DNA from: Prunella strophiata
Lineage: Eukaryota; Chordata; Aves; Passeriformes; Prunellidae
DNA: 64,000 nucleotides
Reading direction: 5' to 3'
NCBI GenBank assembly: GCA_036583965.1
Contig: JAZBQD010000022.1
Location: 2,476,001-2,540,000, forward strand
Numbering within the stretch: the first letter of the stretch is position 1; each line of letters starts with the position of its first letter. Positions 27,401-39,600 of this stretch are shown piece after piece. The translations under genes and the position numbers were made by a program. A model generated the notes under the pieces. The model was not told the origin of the DNA and did no database searches. It saw only the letters and a program-made list of their open reading frames with translations.

Positions 27401-30400
27401 GGTGCTGTGGGAATGGTTTAGTGGTGGACCTTGGGCTTTATGGTCTTAAAGGGATTTTTTTTCCCCCTCATATAGCATAGAATTCCAAATGATTTAGCAG
27501 TGAGGAGCAGCATTTCATATGGACAAAGGGAGGCAAAGCTTCCAGTCTCTCTTTCCTCCAACCCCTAATCCAAAAATAAGGCCCCTGTCACTCCAGGCTC
27601 ACCTCAGGTTTGTACATTTTAACATTTACGTGCACATGAGCTCTGCTTTCCATAATCCCAAACTCACTCCCAAAGAACATCTTACCCACATATTTACATG
27701 GGAATTCAGGCATCTCAGTTTGTCTTCCCATTAAATTGCACAAACATTTTTATAAGCCATAAATCAAAAAGTCTGTTAAAACCCCTCAGCAACGACTACC
27801 TAAAACAAATCTTTTCCAATTTAAATCCCAGCCTGCATAACGATCAATCCCATAAACCCCTAATTGTTAACATTACTTTGGGTAATGTTTAAAAACATTA
27901 ATTTCAAAAAATGTAATAGGAAAAAAGCTCTTTAAATCAGCAAAAAGATAAATGGTCTCTAGCAGCATGACCTTTCCCCATACCACAGTGACATTGAATC
28001 ATTTTAAAGTTATTTACATTTTCATTCTTCCCTGGAAAAACGTTGACAAGGCTTTCAGGGACCATAATGGATACACAGGAACATCTGTGGGAAGTGTGAC
28101 TGCATCAAGAGCCCTTCCTCGATTCCTCCTCACACCAACCAGCTTTAATTAATAGTGGAGAGGTGATTCCAGAGTGAGCTGGCTGAGCTCTGGGAGGTGC
28201 CACAGCTCCCCAAAACCTAGGAGAGGTTTAACCAGCAGTGTCTCCCTGCCTTGAGCCCATGTCCTTTCAACTCTGCTTTTCCAAGGAGAATTTGGCTGAT
28301 AATCCCCATCAGGCTGCAGGTAGGGCTGTGACAGCACAAAAATACCTGAGATAAGTCTTGGCTTTTCTTTCCAATCCTGTAGTGGAACATCCCCCTGGCA
28401 CAAAACACACCAAAAAGTGCTGCTGCAGAGACCTGTGACCTTACCAAGCCATTCCCCAGGGCAGGATAAAGTTTGGCACCACCCCTGCACTAATTCCCAG
28501 CAGGAGCAGGGGCAGGCTTAAGAAAAACGAAGAGAACTCTGATTTTCCCTTTCTCCATCCTCTGCTGAGCATTTGGGGCTTTAGAAAGCAGAACATCTAC
28601 CCTGGTGGAAGCAGGGACGTGACTCCTGAGTGACTCCTGTCCCCACAGACACAGCAAGCCAAGTCAGCCCTGACTCATGAGCCTTCAAACAGCTTTCCTG
28701 GATATTCCAGCAGCCTTCCCTGACATTCCTGGTGCCCCTTCCAGCCCAGGCATCCCAGCCCTGTCCCTGCTGGGCACGGCTGTACCAAGGCTCCCCCAAC
28801 TGCAACTCGAGCCCTGCTTGGCTCCTTGTAATATTCATGACAAGTAATGTGTCAACCCCCAGAGGCACCAAGGGATCGTATTTCAGCTGTGCTGTGCCCA
28901 AAGGGGTCACACAGGCTCACCTGGGCTCCAGGGTCATGCAAGGGACCAGGACAGGTGCCAGGGCACAGGGACACGTCCTGTGACTGCACATCATGGACAG
29001 ACTGCAAATGTCTGAGCTGCTGCTTTGGTGTTATTTTGGTGACAGCTCCTGCAAACGCTGGCACTGAGGGGTGGCTCAGGACTCACTGCATCCCTGTGCT
29101 TGGTCCAGACACTTCAGCTCACACACAGGACACAACCCTCATGTTGAAGTGGGACAGAAATATCCCACCTGATCAAAGCATGTCAATTAGTGCTCATCTA
29201 AGTTAACGAGATGCTTCAGCTAACACAAGGGAATTTATTTCAGGAACATAATGATTTTTCTGTTGGCAAATGTAGTGATAAAAACCTGCACAAATCTGTA
29301 TTTCAATGGAGCTGGGCTGCAGCCTGGCTCCAGGCTGGCTCGGGGTGGTTGTGCTGCCCTGGTGCTGTGGCATGGCAAATATCAGCATCCCACAATTAGC
29401 ATGCAGCTTATTAATCCCTGCAAATAAATGAGCCTGCTCCTCCAGTCCAGAAAAACACTTGGGGGACCAATTCTTTATTTCTGAGTGTATGATTAGTACA
29501 AATTAAAACCAGAATAAGTTTTAATTTTGCCACATCAAGCAGGTTCATCAAAACACCCTTAACCCCCAGAGTCAGATCCCAATAAAGGCATAACAAGGGG
29601 ATGTTTCAACTAGAATGATTAGGATAGTCCAGGAAAATTAATTTTGAAGTTCATGGCAGCCTCCTGTCAGACACAGGCCACAGTGAGGAGGGAATGTTCA
29701 GGAAATGAAAATGAAAAGGCTGTGCTAAGTACTGCTGGTGGCAAGGAGCAGGCAGGACCTGGCTCTGCTCCTTCTCAAGCACTCTCATAAAAGAATCACA
29801 TCCTATGAAGCCAATTCAATGTGATACACTCAACAACTGGAGCCCAATTCCCAAATACAGAGCCCTGCTGCCCAAATCCTCCCTCATTTACTAAAGGCTC
29901 CCCATGGCTGTGATTTGGGCTTCTCAGAGCCACTGGAGCAGGTGCTGCTGCAGAGGGGCCCAAGGGGCTGCACATTGACCAACAAGCACAGGGCGCCGAG
30001 GACAGCACAGGATGTTCAACTTCACTTCCCAAAAAGCACACTTCAAACCAATTTCCCTTCAGCACTGCTGCCTTCTGCCACCTTGGCTGTGCCCAGCACA
30101 CACAGCCTTGCTTTGCTCTATGAGTCCCACCTGGGCTGTGGGACCTCCAGCCCAGTGCACCCAGGGATGGTTCTGGTGCAGGAACACACAATGCTCAGCC
30201 CTTTCTCAATGCCAAGGAAAACACCAGCCCTCCTCTGCACACACATTCACAGCTGGCCTTGTGCTCTGTGTGTCAGGACTCCCCTGTCCCCAGCACAGAG
30301 GTCCCCAGAGATGAGGCAGCAGCAGACCCAGAGCAGGGCTCCCTCCAGGAACAGGAAAGCAGCAATTTCAGCATCTACTCACCAGACAAAATTATAATTC

Positions 30401-31200
30401 CTTTCAAGTTATAATTCACATTTGAGAAAACAAAACACAATCCAACAAATACTAGTACAGCCTCTCAAACCAGGCTGTGTTAAAGCAAAGGCTCATTATA
30501 CAGCAAGCTGAGATCATTTAAACTTTGGGGGTTTTTGGTTTTTGTTGGGTTTTTTGGGGGGCTGGGTGTTTTTTTTTCCATTTGAGAAAAGAACCACATG
30601 TTGGGAACCAACCTCTTATCTGTTTCTTTTGTGGTCCACACAAATGCCAGGACAAATGCTGGGGAAACACCAAGAACCACATCCTGAGATGAAATCAACC
30701 CCCCCACCTCATGATTTTGCAACCATCTCTCCCAAACACAACCAGCGCAACTGACCTTCAGTCCAGAAGGAAGACTTGATCCTAGATGGTCAACAGAGAG
30801 TGACCCTGTGATTGTAGAGAGAAATTAGGAATCAGCAAGGACACAGCCCTGGATAAGGGGAGCCATTAAATAATTCCCCTCTGGCCTCACCTGCAGAATC
30901 TGGGTGGGCCTTGGTGAGGCCCATCCCTTTCTCCAGGCAGATTTGGGGAAATCAGCTGTTTCAGGTGGAAATCAGCCTTCCACCCCAGCCCTGCCAGCCC
31001 AGTGTGGGTGTCTGTGGGAGGGAGGCCCTGTCCTGCACTTCCTTTCCCTCCTGTGCTTTGCATTTCTGTTCCCTGCCTTGATTTACCCCAGCACAGGCTA
31101 AGGGGAGCTCAACCTCACACCCATCCCTGCTGCTAATGAGTATTCCAATGGGCTGCTTCCATAGACTGAGAACAACATCCTCCCTGGGCAAAAACCAGCA
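15451..31200. other. Non-coding flank, no gene seen
   Basis: About 16 kb of mainly AT-rich unique sequence. Local oddities are a short duplication of GTTATTTCAGTCCCTG near 24190-24240 and scattered homeodomain-type words. No exon pair with matching splice phases, no RNA gene and no clear transposon was recognised. Confidence 0.5.
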
Positions 31201-31481
31201 GTGATTCCTGAATTAATTTAGATTTCCCGCTGCCTTGTTAGACCAGCTGGGTATGGCACGCTTCATCTTCCCTGCAAACAGTGCCGCCGTCCCTGGGGGG
31301 CACTCAGCACTTTATAAACCTGTCAAGCCCTTAAAGGCGGTGACCGTGAGGCTTCACAACAAAACGTGGGGAGGTTTATGGCCACACACACACCAGCCAG
31401 CCCCAGAGAGGAGCTCCAGCACGGGTGGGTTGGGACTGAGGGGATGTTGTTTTGTGCTGTGCTTTCATTTAAAAGCAAGCA

Positions 31482-31484
<3 letters not shown>

Positions 31485-31531
<47 letters not shown>
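31485..31531. repeat. Poly(A) tract, 47 bp with one G
   Basis: A-run from 31485 to 31531 interrupted once by G at 31519, preceded by an AAGC repeat. No retroposon body was recognised upstream. Confidence 0.9.
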
Positions 31532-31533
<2 letters not shown>

Positions 31534-32129
31534 GCTGCATGATTTATTTTAAAGCATCCAAGCTGCTGCAGCCTGCGGTGCTTTGAGAGCGTGTGTGTAT
31601 ACATGGGAAATGGGAGATTGTCTCCAAAGTCATTTGCATTCATTCCCCTCTCCTCCTCCTCCATGCAGGGAGTGGTTTTTTTTAAAGGCCTTATCCTGCA
31701 AACAGCTGAACACCTGCAGCTTGTGCAGAAATCTGACTTTGGGGAGCAGAGCACCTGATCCAGCTGGTTCGTATTTAGGAAACAATGTTCTGCAGTTCCC
31801 CCCTCCGGTGCTGATTTAGTTCTCTACTCTTAGACAAGCTTCACAAAATATTTTTTTACACAAACAACATTTTTCAGCATCTCTGTGACCCCTGCTCAGG
31901 CCGAGCACTCCCTGAGCTCTGGGCAGAGCTGGCCGGGCAATGCCCGGTGGTCCCCTGGGGATGCTCCCAGAGCTGAGCCCAGGGGATTTGGGCTCCAGGC
32001 TCGGCTCGGTCCCCGGGGCCGTGCTCAGCTGCCTGATGCTGGCTGTCCCCAGCTGGAGGTGCTGCCAGCTCCCGGCCACTCCGCTGTCCCTCGCTGTCCC
32101 CTCCCGGCCGTTTGCTCAGCCTGACAAGT

Positions 32130-32320
32130 CGGCATCTGATGGAGCCGCTGCCGTTTGGGTCCCTCAGGGATTATAAGATGACTGCAGCAGGTCCCAGCTA
32201 TTCTCTGCAGCCCAGCATGTTGTTGCTTCATTAAACGCCAAATTGTTACATTAATTCTAACTGCCCTGTAGAGATGTAGCTGTCAGGAATGATTTACTCG
32301 CCTCCAGCTGACTCGGAGCC
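32130..32320. promoter_or_regulatory. Putative conserved element 3' of LHX3
   Basis: Unique sequence containing GGGATTATAAGATGACTGC, TTCATTAAACGCC and GTTACATTAATTC words, about 4 kb beyond the LHX3 stop. Mammalian LHX3 is reported to have a 3' enhancer complex, so this position is of interest. Conservation could not be tested. Confidence 0.25.
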
Positions 32321-35300
32321 TTTTTCCAGGCTCTGCAGAGGCTCTGGAAGAGGCCAGGGCCTGGCTGGGAGTGGGATGCAGGACTCGTGTCCAGGCAGAT
32401 ACTGGCTCTGCCCTCTCTGGAGAGACAGGGACACTCTTCAGGCCGCAGTGGAAGAAGAACCAGGGAGCTAAAAAACGTGTGGAATTTGCTTTTGCTGAAC
32501 TGTGGGCGGCTGGTGATGAAGTTTCCTGTTGACAGGCAGCACCTTTGCTGGAATATTTACTGGGACAAAATCTCTGGGACTCTCCCTCGTGCTACCCAGC
32601 AGCTCTGCCTGCACTGCAGGAGGAGAATCCAGAGATTTTCCTGCCTTGTTCCCAAGGATGGTGATTTGGGCCAGGGGGAGGCCAGGTGGGACATGAGGGT
32701 GATGGGAACACCTCTGCTCAGATGCTCTGATACATCTGGAGAAGCCACCAGAGGGACCTGAGGATGAGCTGGCCATGTCCACCCTCCTGTGGATGAGGGG
32801 TTTCACCTGGCCCACACCCCCAAAAGGAGCACTGAGGTCCCCAAGGTCTGTGCCCAAGTTCTTGGCCCTTTTTGTCACCTCCTCCCCTGGATCAGACTGG
32901 AGTAGGAGAGGAGGTGTCTGTCCCTCTGGGCACAAGGGATTTGGTTTCATTGGCCTCACACAGGAAATCCAAATAAGAAAAAAATACATTGCTTCCACTA
33001 TTTGGCATAAAATCTAAACATTTCTGGAGCACAAGTTTAGGCACGAAGGTGAATGTGCTGTTTGGGAAAAAAAAAAAAAATTGATACAGTAGATTTTCCT
33101 CATTGAGAAGACAAAAATTTCCTGCCTCTCATGTCATGCACTGATGGAAATCAGTGGAGGTTGTAAAGTCACCTGCAAATTGAGCAGTGCAAACCTCCTC
33201 TTCCTAACTCTGCCTGGGTTTTACAAGCTGTCAGTCAGTTGGACAGTGTTAGTTTTATTTGCCTCTTTCAAATTGGTTTTCTTTTTAATGGGAAGAAAGC
33301 ATTTATATTAATGGAATCCTTGAGCCTCGGCCCTGAAAGGAGAGGCTGAAATGCAATCCCTGAATTTGAGCTCAGGACACTCGGGGAGCTCTTCTCCCCG
33401 TTCAGAGCAGCACAACTTCCAGCCCCGTTCTGCCTTCCCGAGCAAAGCACAAAGGCAGGGGGAGATTTGCATTTCTTCCTTTCTTAAATTCAGCCATCCC
33501 CTGGGAATTCCCCGGGGGCAGAGGAACAACAGCGCCCGTTATTTACTGGGAGGGAAACGATGAGAAAAATATCTGTAAAACACAGGCCTCGATTACTACA
33601 GTTATTAGACTGCTTTTATAACAACAGAATTATCCTAAAACCAACTGCATTTCTGTCTTTCTGTTGTTATTTCTTAATTTTTAGGAAATAAGGGGATTTC
33701 AAAGTATTTTTTTAGTCTTTTATATGAAAATATTATGAATACTTGAACTGCCAAAGTATTTTGATGCAAAACACCTTCGCAGATTTGCTGAGGGCATTTC
33801 TAGACACAGAATTCTTGAAAATACAAACTCTTCTTTTCTCTTTCAGTGAAGTTCTGCAATCTGCTTGTTTTAAATTGCCACAGATTTCTATTTACTCCAT
33901 AAATTTCCATAAGAAATGTCCCTGTGATGTAACTACAGGCTGGCAGCAACAGTTGTCTCTTTATTATTCACTTCTGGAGCAGGAAGGAGAAGCTGCTGAG
34001 TCCAGCTCTGGACACAGGAGCTCAGAACTGAAGGAGACAAATTTTTGCCTGGGGTTTCTCCTGTGCCTGTGCTCTTGGAGTGAATCTCCTGGAGGGGAAA
34101 AAAGGAGTTTCTCTGTTGGGTGAGCAATTCTTCCCTAAAGCTGTGACCACGGAGCTGCAATGCTTTGGGCAGGCTTCTTGTGCCCCTGAGAGCAGAACCG
34201 GGGGTGCCAGGAGGGAAAGGAAGGAGGGGGCGATGAACATCGTGGGCAGCACAGCCCCCAGACTGCTCAGAAATGGCCACGTGTGCTTTGGAAAAGGAGA
34301 GGAATAAAAGCTGGGATGTTCCAGGTGTGCCCCGGGGCATGGGGGCTGTGCCAGGCGCTGGAAGCCCGCAGGGCACCCGCAGGTACCGGGGCATCACCTC
34401 AGGCTGTGCTGCTGCTCTCACGGGCACGTGGAAAATCTCGGGGCAAATATTCCCTGACTTGCCAGGGGAGTGAGGACCTCAGAGCCCACGGGTGTTAAAA
34501 AGTGTCAAAAGTGTCTGTCCTCAGAGAGCTCAGCACAGCCCTGCACTGTGCTCCCAGCAGTGTGACCACAGACATGTGGATGTGTGTGCTTATCTGGATA
34601 TGTATTTGTGTGTAAAAAAAAAAAAAAAGAAAAAAAGAAAAAAAATATATGTATATATTTGGTCAAACCGACTCCCTTAGGAATTTTCCCCCTTTCTTTC
34701 TGATTTCTCTTTGAAATATTTCCATATTTGCATTTCACTGTTCACAGCTTTCTGCAGACAGACACCATCACTCTATTTCCTGTTGCTGTATCAGCCACCA
34801 CCTTTGCCACAAATGCTGAAAAGGAACAATGTCCCATCAAAAATGTGATCAAAGCCAGATCAATCCTGTTCAGATCTCCCAAGGACTGCCAGCCTCTCAT
34901 GTCCTCATATTTTTTGTTCCAAAGCATTTCCACATCAGTGGGTTTGCTCCTCTATTGAAAGGGAATATTTCAACACTTTGGTCAATCATGGCATAAAGTT
35001 TTAAGAGCTTTGAGTTTCAGGTGTTTTACTTACTGATATTGATGTGAATTTAGCAAAAGACTATGTAAAGTTTAGCTGACAAATTTATTTGTAACCTTGA
35101 AGTATTTGATCATCAGAGAGAGAGCGAGAATATAAATAAAAGACACTGGACATCCACATAATCTACAGTTAATTCCATAATTTTTACAGATAACAATATA
35201 CATATTGTCTTGCCTTTCCTCACAATCAGCTTGCACGATATCTGTGGAAATACACAAATGCCTGGAGCAGAGAGGTGTCCCCAGGGAAGGGGATGCTCAC

Positions 35301-35839
35301 TCCAGCAGTGCCTGGGGAAGGGCTCCTCTTAAACCAGCCCGACCCCTGAGAAGGTTTTTGGCAACAAGACATCAGGGTGATTTTTGAGACACTTTGCAAG
35401 TAAAACTGATGCAAAGAAATTTGAAGGAAAAGCATAAGATCCACAACCCAGATCCACCAGTGGTGTACCTGGGTCAAGAAAATTCACCTCTTGACCTCGT
35501 GATAAACGTGGAATTACTTGGTAATAAATACATCTATTCACGGTTTAATGCTTATATGGAAGAGTCAACCTAGCAAGCTACAAATTAAAAAAGGGAGAAG
35601 TAGAATTAACATATGATTTTCATTTTACAAAGGAAAAGGGCTGTTGATAAATGATTGGCATATTAAAGAGCATTTTGTTTTAGAAAAGTTAATGTAAATT
35701 CAAGGTAAAACAAAACATACCGCATTGGTGCGCTTTTAAAAAATCTGTTGGAAGAACAGAGAAGTTTCCTACCATGGATTTCTGAAGTGATTCACTATGA
35801 ACATTTCTCCTATAGAAATATAGACATTGTCACACCTTT
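32321..35839. other. Sequence immediately 3' of LHX3, no gene seen
   Basis: Mixed-composition unique sequence. Open frames such as 32468-32998 (minus) show no domain. Part of it may be a longer LHX3 3' UTR, because AATAAA copies occur on the minus strand (for example near 35089). Confidence 0.45.
34614..34645. repeat. A-rich tract
   Basis: Runs of A broken by single G residues, followed by an AT alternation (atatatgtatatat). A simple repeat about 1.2 kb beyond the putative LHX3 polyadenylation signal. Confidence 0.85.
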
Positions 35840-36220
35840 CACCGTGGATGAGGATTTTATTTTCCCTTAAAAATGTTTCGGTGTGGATGGGTGACGGAGC
35901 AAGTCCTTGCTTTGGAGAACGCACTGACAACAAAACGCAAAATACCTCCTATCAAATCTGTAAAGCACGAGTCTTGGTGTTTGGTAAAGACACAAGAAGT
36001 TTGGTTGGGACGCTCCAGGTGCCAATGGTTGCAGTGCCAGGGCCTTTGTCCACCATCATCATCACCACCACCATGCCAGGGTCATCTCCGAAATCCCCTC
36101 TGCGTCACATTCCTGCCCCGCTCGGCACTCACGGCTCGTCCCTCTGTCCTTTCCAAGAGCAGGTGACATTTTACAGCACCGAGTCCTTTCCCTTCCCACT
36201 GCCTGGGGGTGGCCCCTGTA
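35840..36220 (-). other. LHX3: LHX3 3' UTR (probable) with AATAAA
   Basis: After the stop codon the transcript strand runs through GC-moderate sequence, including a short trinucleotide tract (CAT/CAC on the plus strand at about 36052-36074). The first AATAAA on the minus strand is at 35861-35856, giving a 3' UTR of roughly 380 bases. Further AATAAA copies lie downstream, for example near 35089-35084, so a longer end is possible. Confidence 0.45.
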
Positions 36221-36639
36221 TCAAAACTGAGCGTGGTCGACCTCATCCAGCCAGGAGGCCGGGCTGGCCGGGAAATCCGGGTACCCCCCGCTGCTGCCGG
36301 TGGAGAGGTCGGAGCTGGGTCCATTCCCGGCCAGGACCCTCATGGGCTGGGGCACCCCTGGTCCGCTCTGTCCCATGATGGCCAAGCCGTTGTCTGGGTA
36401 AACCAAGCTGGAGATTAAGGGCTGGTGGCCTGGCAGTGCCTGCAGGGCCGCCGGGGACGGGGGGATGCCGTAGGGGCTGCTGGAGCGCAGGTCGTGGTAC
36501 TGGTCCTGAGCCGGGATGCCGCTGTGCTCCAGGGCAAAGCTCCCGTTGGTGCCAGCCTGCCTGCCCAGCGCAGGGGAGGCTTCGCTGAGGTTGCTGTAAA
36601 TCCCATTGGAGTGGCTCATTTCAGACATGGAGGGCTCGT
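36221..36639 (-). CDS. LHX3: LHX3 exon 6 (C-terminal activation domain, stop)
   Basis: The exon starts after acceptor CTTTCAG with ACGAGCCCTCC, so G|AC makes Asp and continues [12 protein letters not shown]. It encodes the proline- and serine-rich C-terminal trans-activation region. The conserved LHX3 tail is present: [13 protein letters not shown], then [12 protein letters not shown], then [13 protein letters not shown] is at 36223-36221. Confidence 0.96.
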
Positions 36640-39600
36640 CTGAAAGGGAGAAGGACTGGTTTTACTGGCAGAGCACCGCTCACCCAGGAGCTCCTGCAAA
36701 CTCCAGGTATAAATACATTAAAAGGATGAGACCTGAGCAATAATTCTTTAAAAATAATTCTATAAAAATAATTCTTTAAAAATAATTCTTTAAAAATAAT
36801 TCTTTAAAAATAATTCTTTAAAAATAATTCTTTAAAAATAATTCTTTAAAAATAATTCTTTAAAAATAATTCTTTAAAAATAATTCTTTAAAAATAATTC
36901 TTTAAAAATAATTCTATAAAAATAATTCTTTAAAAATAATTCTTTAAAAATAATTCTTTAAAAATAATTCTTTAAAAATAATTCTTTAAAAATAATTCTT
37001 TAAAAATAATTCTATAAAAATAATTCTATAAAAATAATTCTTTAAAAATAATTCTTTAAAAATAATTCTTTAAAAATAATTCTTTAAAAATAATTCTTTA
37101 AAAATAATTCTTTAAAAATAATTCTTTAAAAATAATTCTATAAAAATAATTCTATAAAAATAATTCTTTAAGGGGGAATTCAATGTCTTTCCACCTTTTG
37201 TTTCTATTTGGGTCTGACATTAATCTTGAATTTTGATATCACTTTTAGGAGCTACCAGAACCAATGCAAGATAATTTCCCCATTGCTCAGGAAAAGAGAT
37301 ATTAAATTAAGATATTTTTCTGCTCAGGAACAGGCTAATGAAACCACAGGAACACAGAATGTATTTGTATGGCTTAAAAACACTCCTGAAAAATGAGCAA
37401 TATTTTTTAAGTTCCCAGCAAAAATTGTTTGCATTCGTTAGGGGTTTTATGGACAGTGAGAGCTGCTCTGTTGCTGGGGATACAAACCTGTTTGTGGCAT
37501 CAAGCTCTCAGTAATTGTTCGACATTTTTAAGTTATTATTTATAGACTATTCATATTTAATGAGCTGATACACAGTGTGCATAAACAGAGTGGAAAATCA
37601 AATAGTTTTTAGGAGCATGGGAGAGGAGCTGAGATGAAAAAAATGTGTGTTTATAAATGCACAGTCTGTGTAAACATATACAGAGGTTTGCATTTCAGTT
37701 TCTCTCCCATTCCTGAGAATGATACAAAAATTTGGGATGGAGCTGGGATTGTGTAGAACATGTCCCTGCAAATGTAACCCAGCCTGGAGCCCTCCTGTCC
37801 CTGTGGGTCTGGAGAGTGCTGGGTGAGCTGCTGTTGGTCTGTCCTGGGTTTGTCACCAGAAATCTCGGCCCCAAAAAGGGACACTCTACTGCAGAAGCCT
37901 CCTAACATGCAACAATTTCCTTTTTGCAGCCACAGGAACAGCTCCCACAGGACTGAAGAGTCCTAGTGAGCAACTGCACAAATAAAACCATCCCTAAATA
38001 AGACTAAAAAATTAAAAAAAAAAAAAATCGCACTCGTTTTCCCATAGAAACATTCTGTGGTTCTGGCTTGCCGGTTTTTGTGTTTCCAAGAATCCCTTGC
38101 AGAGGCCGTGTGTGAGCAGCGGCTGTGACTCTGCAGCGCTGCCCGGGGAGCGCTCCCTGCTCTCCCCGCAGCTTTGGGGCCGGGCCGGAGGCTGAGCGGA
38201 GCCTCCCCCGCCGCCCCTCGCCGCCGCCGCTCCGGTTCGACCCCGCGCTGAATCCCGCGGCTCTGCCCTTCTCCCACCTCGGCCTCTCGGTTCCCCCCCT
38301 GTTTTACAGCAAATTTACCGCGGCCCCGAGGGGGTGAGAAGCAGCCGGGGCACGGCAGGGGCTTTGCGGGGAGGACACGGCCCGCGCTCGCACAGCCCGG
38401 CTGGGGCTGCGGGCACCGACCTGTGAAGGAGACCTCGGCGTCGCTGTCGGGCCCCTCCTCCTGGATGCTGTCCTTGTCGGACTTGGATGTCCCCCGGGAT
38501 CGCTTCATGTTCCTGAAGTACTGCCCCCACCGCTGCCTCCCCGCGTCCTTCTTCAGCCTTTTCTCCTTGGCCCGGCGGTTCTGGAACCAGACCTGCGAGC
38601 GGGGCCCGCCGGGGAGCTCCGTGCCTGCGGGGCCGCTCCGCGCCCGCCGCCCCCGGCCCGGCCCGGCCCGCCCGGCCCCGCTCTCACCTGCACCACCCGC
38701 ATGTCCAGCCCCGTCTCCGAGGAAAGCTGCTCCCGGACGTGCCGCGCCGGTTTGGGCGAGTTGTTATAAGCGTTCTTGAGGGTCTCCAGCTGCTTGGCCG
38801 TGATGGTGGTGCGGGGCCTCTTGGCCGTAGACTCAGCCTCTGCCGGCACGGGGCGAGTTAGGGGGGAAGTTACCACGGGGGACGCGGGACCCCCGACCCT
38901 CCCCGGGCTCCCCCCGCCCGGTGTGTGAGCCCGCCCCGGAGGAAGGAGCGCCCCTGGGACCGCCTCCCTGCTGCCCTCGGGGGTGGAAGGGACGGGACAA
39001 GGGGTACCTCTCTGCTTGGCCGTCTCGTAGTCCGCCTTGCAGACCAGCCTGCTGTCCTCCATGAGGTAGAACTCGTCGCCGGTGGCCAGCTGCCGCTTGC
39101 AGACGATGCAGGCGAAGCAGTGCAGGTGGTAAACGAAGTCCTGGGCCCGGCGCACCACCTGGGTCGGGGGGATGCCCTGCTGGCAGGCGGCACACTTCGT
39201 CCCGAAGCGCCTGAGCATGGGGGACAAGCGGCGGCCGCTGAGCGGGCGGAGGCCGGGCACGGTCCCCGCCGGACCCGGCGCTGTCCGCGGTGCTGAGCCC
39301 GGTGCCGCTGTCCCGGTGCTGAACCCCGAACGCGCCCGTGCTGCCCTGACACCCACCCGGCCCCGGCCGCCCCGTCCCTTCCCGGGCCGGCCCCACGCAC
39401 TTGAAGAAGTCTTCCTTGCAGTAGACGCCGTCCCCGCGGCTGAAGCACTTCTCGGCCAGCTGCGTCTGGCAGTCGGAGCATTTCAGGCACTTGCTGTGCC
39501 AGTGCCGGTCCAGGACTTTGAGGATGAACCTGTCCACGATGTGCTGGTTGCAGCCGGCGCACAGCGGGATCTCTGCGGGGAGGCAGCGCCCGTCAGCCCC

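Noticed and set aside
32468..32998. 176-codon minus-strand open frame 3' of LHX3
   Set aside because: No recognisable domain or splice context; treated as chance.
36741..37171. CRISPR-like array
   Set aside because: Direct 14-bp repeats with no spacers, in a vertebrate intron; a minisatellite.
38553..39537. Continuous frames reading through LHX3 exons 2-4 and their introns
   Set aside because: The introns are short and GC-rich, so they stay open, but splice sites and family conservation define separate exons.
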